From Methanobacterium sp. PtaU1.Bin242 (GTDB taxonomy: Archaea; Methanobacteriota; Methanobacteria; Methanobacteriales; Methanobacteriaceae): 7,756 nt of DNA. Both the position numbers and the translations under genes were made by a program. Below are positions 6,785 to 7,756 of the stretch, one piece after another. The notes beneath the pieces were generated by a model. That model did no database searches and was not told the origin of the DNA. It saw only the letters and a list, made by a program, of their open reading frames with translations. The stretch is taken from contig MVQZ01000257.1 of assembly GCA_002067565.1 (NCBI GenBank), positions 1 through 7,756 on the forward strand, given 5' to 3'. The first letter of the stretch is position 1, and the number at the start of each line of letters is the position of its first letter.

Positions 6785-6805
6785 TAAGGCTGCTTAAAGG
6801 CCTTA
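6785..6805 (-). repeat. Hairpin at the predicted 5' end of an orphan transcript
   Basis: TAAGGC (6785-6790) and GCCTTA (6800-6805) pair over 9 nt, and AAGGCCTT is itself a palindrome. A transcript from the minus-strand TATA at 6833-6840 would start near 6810, just before this stem. Confidence 0.3.
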
Positions 6806-6830
6806 CTATGAATATCCTTTAAACTTTTAT

Positions 6831-6879
6831 CATATATAAACATAGCGAATACTTGGTTTGCATCAATTAATCATTATAA
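6831..6879 (-). promoter_or_regulatory. Orphan promoter with conserved dyad box, copy 2 of 3
   Basis: Minus-strand TTTATATA (6833-6840) with the dyad AAACATAG (6838-6845), CGAATA, CTTGGTTT (6852-6859) and the upstream ATTAATTGATG/TTATAATGATT segment. About 46 aligned positions differ at only five from the fno copy. No gene starts within 300 nt downstream; the nearest is the 131-residue gene at 6474. It may drive a small RNA or a long leader, or be left over from a lost gene. Confidence 0.6.
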
Positions 6880-7124
6880 AATGATTGTTCTATAAAAAAA
6901 ATCGGCTAACCTGAAATAAGGAGAACTATACAATCTGCTGAATTTTTTCGTATAACGTTTAAAGCAAAAAACAGCCCAAATTCAATGGAAAAATGATTTT
7001 ATAATTATGGGTATTTTTCTATATAGTTATTTTTCATGAATTTTGACTACAAACATTCCTATTCATTACATATCATACTGTTTTTAACTGTTGAATAATT
7101 AATACAGTTAGTGGACGTTATAGA

Positions 7125-7142
7125 GTAATTTGTACAATTATA
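7125..7142. repeat. GTAATTTGT-NN-AATTATA element, copy b
   Basis: Identical to 6568-6585 except for the central two bases (AC against CA). It includes the palindrome TTGTACAA. The segment TAATTTGTACA also recurs in the adh leader at 2826-2836. Confidence 0.4.
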
Positions 7143-7153
7143 TACGTATATAA
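7138..7153. repeat. 16-bp perfect palindrome
   Basis: TTATATAC followed by its exact reverse complement GTATATAA. It also contains TATATAAA-like sequence that could act as a distal TATA element. It lies about 75 nt upstream of the fno TATA box. Confidence 0.4.
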
Positions 7154-7188
7154 ATAATTATGTCAGTTAGTCTGTTCCCTGTAACTGA

Positions 7189-7237
7189 ATTATAATGATT
7201 AATTAATACAAACAGAGTAATCGCTATGTTTATATAG
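7189..7237 (+). promoter_or_regulatory. fno promoter with conserved dyad box, copy 3 of 3
   Basis: Plus-strand TTTATATA (7229-7236) with the dyad AAACAGAG (7210-7217), TAATCG, CTATGTTT (7224-7231), 7 of 8 arm positions pairing, and an upstream TATAATGATTAATTAATAC segment. Expected start near 7259, giving a leader of about 60 nt with GGAGTG at 7308-7313. The arrangement relative to the TATA box is the same as at adh. Confidence 0.75.
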
Positions 7238-7321
7238 TAGAACTTCCTCATTTTTTTTAACAATAAGTGAAGGATTAAACATTAAAAAATGAAACGAATA
7301 AAAAAACGGAGTGTTAAAAAA

Positions 7322-7756
7322 ATGAAGATAGCAATAATTGGTGGAACTGGTGGACAAGGTTTGGGAATTGCAATACGTTTTGTCCAGGCTGGGGAAGATG
7401 TTATAATTGGTTCGAGGACAATGGAAAAAGCTCAAGCAGCTGTGGATAAGGTTAATGATCTTTTGGATGATGTGGGTAATCTTAAAGCCGCTGAAAATCC
7501 AGATGCTGCATCTGAAGCTGAAGTTTTGGTTTTAACAGTACCATTAGCTGCGCAGAAATCTACTTTACTTTCAATTAAGGACGGGGCTAAAGGTAAACCG
7601 TTACTTGATGCTACAGGACCACTAGAATCAGCCATAGGCGGTTCACCCATAAATTACTTGGATCTTTGGGATGGTGCTGCTGCAGAAAGATCGGCTAAAA
7701 TCTTGAAAGATGCTAAAGTGATCTGTGCTTTTAATAATATCAGTTCTGCGGCGTTG
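7322..7756 (+). CDS. fno: F420-dependent NADP reductase (F420H2:NADP oxidoreductase), partial, open at 3' end
   Basis: Transfers hydride between F420H2 and NADP+ in the cytosol. In methanogens with NADP-linked alcohol dehydrogenases it is known to turn alcohol-derived NADPH into F420H2. The 145 residues seen are about two thirds of the usual 220-230; the frame is open at the window edge. The Rossmann motif MKIAIIGGTGGQGLGIAIRF is at the N-terminus. IIGSRTMEKA carries the Ser and Arg that bind the NADP 2'-phosphate. Later family segments are VLVLTVPLAAQ, LLDATGPLESA, AAAERSAKIL and VICAFNNISSAAL. GGAGTG lies 8 nt before this ATG. An in-frame ATG at 7289 would add the basic stretch MKRIKKRSVKK but has a poorly placed ribosome site. 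The promoter shares its dyad box with adh, so co-regulation is likely. npdG is the alternative symbol. Confidence 0.88.
   Translation, partial: MKIAIIGGTGGQGLGIAIRFVQAGEDVIIGSRTMEKAQAAVDKVNDLLDDVGNLKAAENPDAASEAEVLVLTVPLAAQKSTLLSIKDGAKGKPLLDATGPLESAIGGSPINYLDLWDGAAAERSAKILKDAKVICAFNNISSAAL

Larger units (their letters stand above)
7085..7188. promoter_or_regulatory. Cluster of four TAACTG/CAGTTA half-sites upstream of fno
   Basis: TAACTGT (7085-7091) pairs with ACAGTTA (7104-7110) across 12 nt, and TCAGTTA (7163-7169) pairs with TAACTGA (7182-7188), also across 12 nt. Between the two dyads are the element at 7125-7142 and the palindrome at 7138-7153. Paired half-sites with equal spacing suggest regulator binding. 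Confidence 0.4.
6475..7321. other. 850-nt non-coding region dense in dyads and promoters
   Basis: I see no gene in this stretch. It holds the upstream DNA of the 131-residue gene, an 18-bp dyad (6568-6585) with a near copy at 7125-7142, a small hairpin (6680-6699), the orphan promoter box (6831-6879), a cluster of CAGTTA half-sites (7085-7188), a 16-bp palindrome (7138-7153) and the fno promoter (7189-7237). Its length and repeat content are unusual next to the tight operon nearby. Confidence 0.6.

Noticed and set aside
3652..6890. 14-bp repeat TAAAATGATTGTTC at 3652-3665 and 6877-6890
   Set aside because: A single AT-rich match, one copy inside the mvhD 5' region, with no flanking similarity; likely chance.
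1..7756. CRISPR array, tRNA or rRNA genes, insertion sequence transposase
   Set aside because: No regularly spaced repeat units, cloverleaf-like GC-rich segments or transposase-like frames were seen on either strand.

Overview
The window looks like a Methanobacterium-type genome (order Methanobacteriales). It is AT-rich, with archaeal TATA boxes (TTTATATA), GGAGGT/GGTGAT ribosome sites, and genes typical of hydrogenotrophic methanogens: an F420-linked FdhB-like subunit, MvhD, and an F420-dependent NADP reductase. The assignment rests on gene content and protein resemblance read by eye; no search was run.

Layout. (1) 1-722: a truncated, degenerate short-chain dehydrogenase remnant, then about 300 nt of non-coding DNA with one strong inverted repeat. 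(2) 723-1586 (+): L-aspartate dehydrogenase (nadX) with an unusual N-terminal extension. (3) 1704-2783 (-): NADP-dependent secondary alcohol dehydrogenase of the Thermoanaerobacter brockii type, converging on nadX across a hairpin/poly-T terminator. (4) 3215-5938 (-): a three-gene operon, FdhA-like then FdhB-like then MvhD, resembling the formate-dehydrogenase-like flp genes of Methanothermobacter. (5) 6079-6474 (-): an unrecognised 131-residue protein. (6) 6475-7321: about 850 nt of non-coding DNA dense in dyads. (7) 7322 to the window end (+): the N-terminal two thirds of F420-dependent NADP reductase (fno/npdG).

How it may work together. The alcohol dehydrogenase would oxidise secondary alcohols to ketones with NADP+. 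Fno would pass the hydride from NADPH to F420. The FdhB-like and MvhD subunits are the kind of proteins that carry electrons between F420 or formate and heterodisulfide reductase. The FdhA-like protein seems to have lost the Mo/W-ligand segment and the C-terminal pterin-binding domain, so formate is an unlikely substrate.

The most notable signal is a roughly 45-bp element present three times. It has the core AAACATAG-N6-CTCTGTTT fused to a TTTATATA box. One copy lies upstream of the alcohol dehydrogenase and one upstream of fno, each in the coding direction. The third is in the large gap with no gene close downstream. This suggests a dedicated regulator controlling an alcohol-oxidation regulon, plus an orphan promoter that may make a small RNA.
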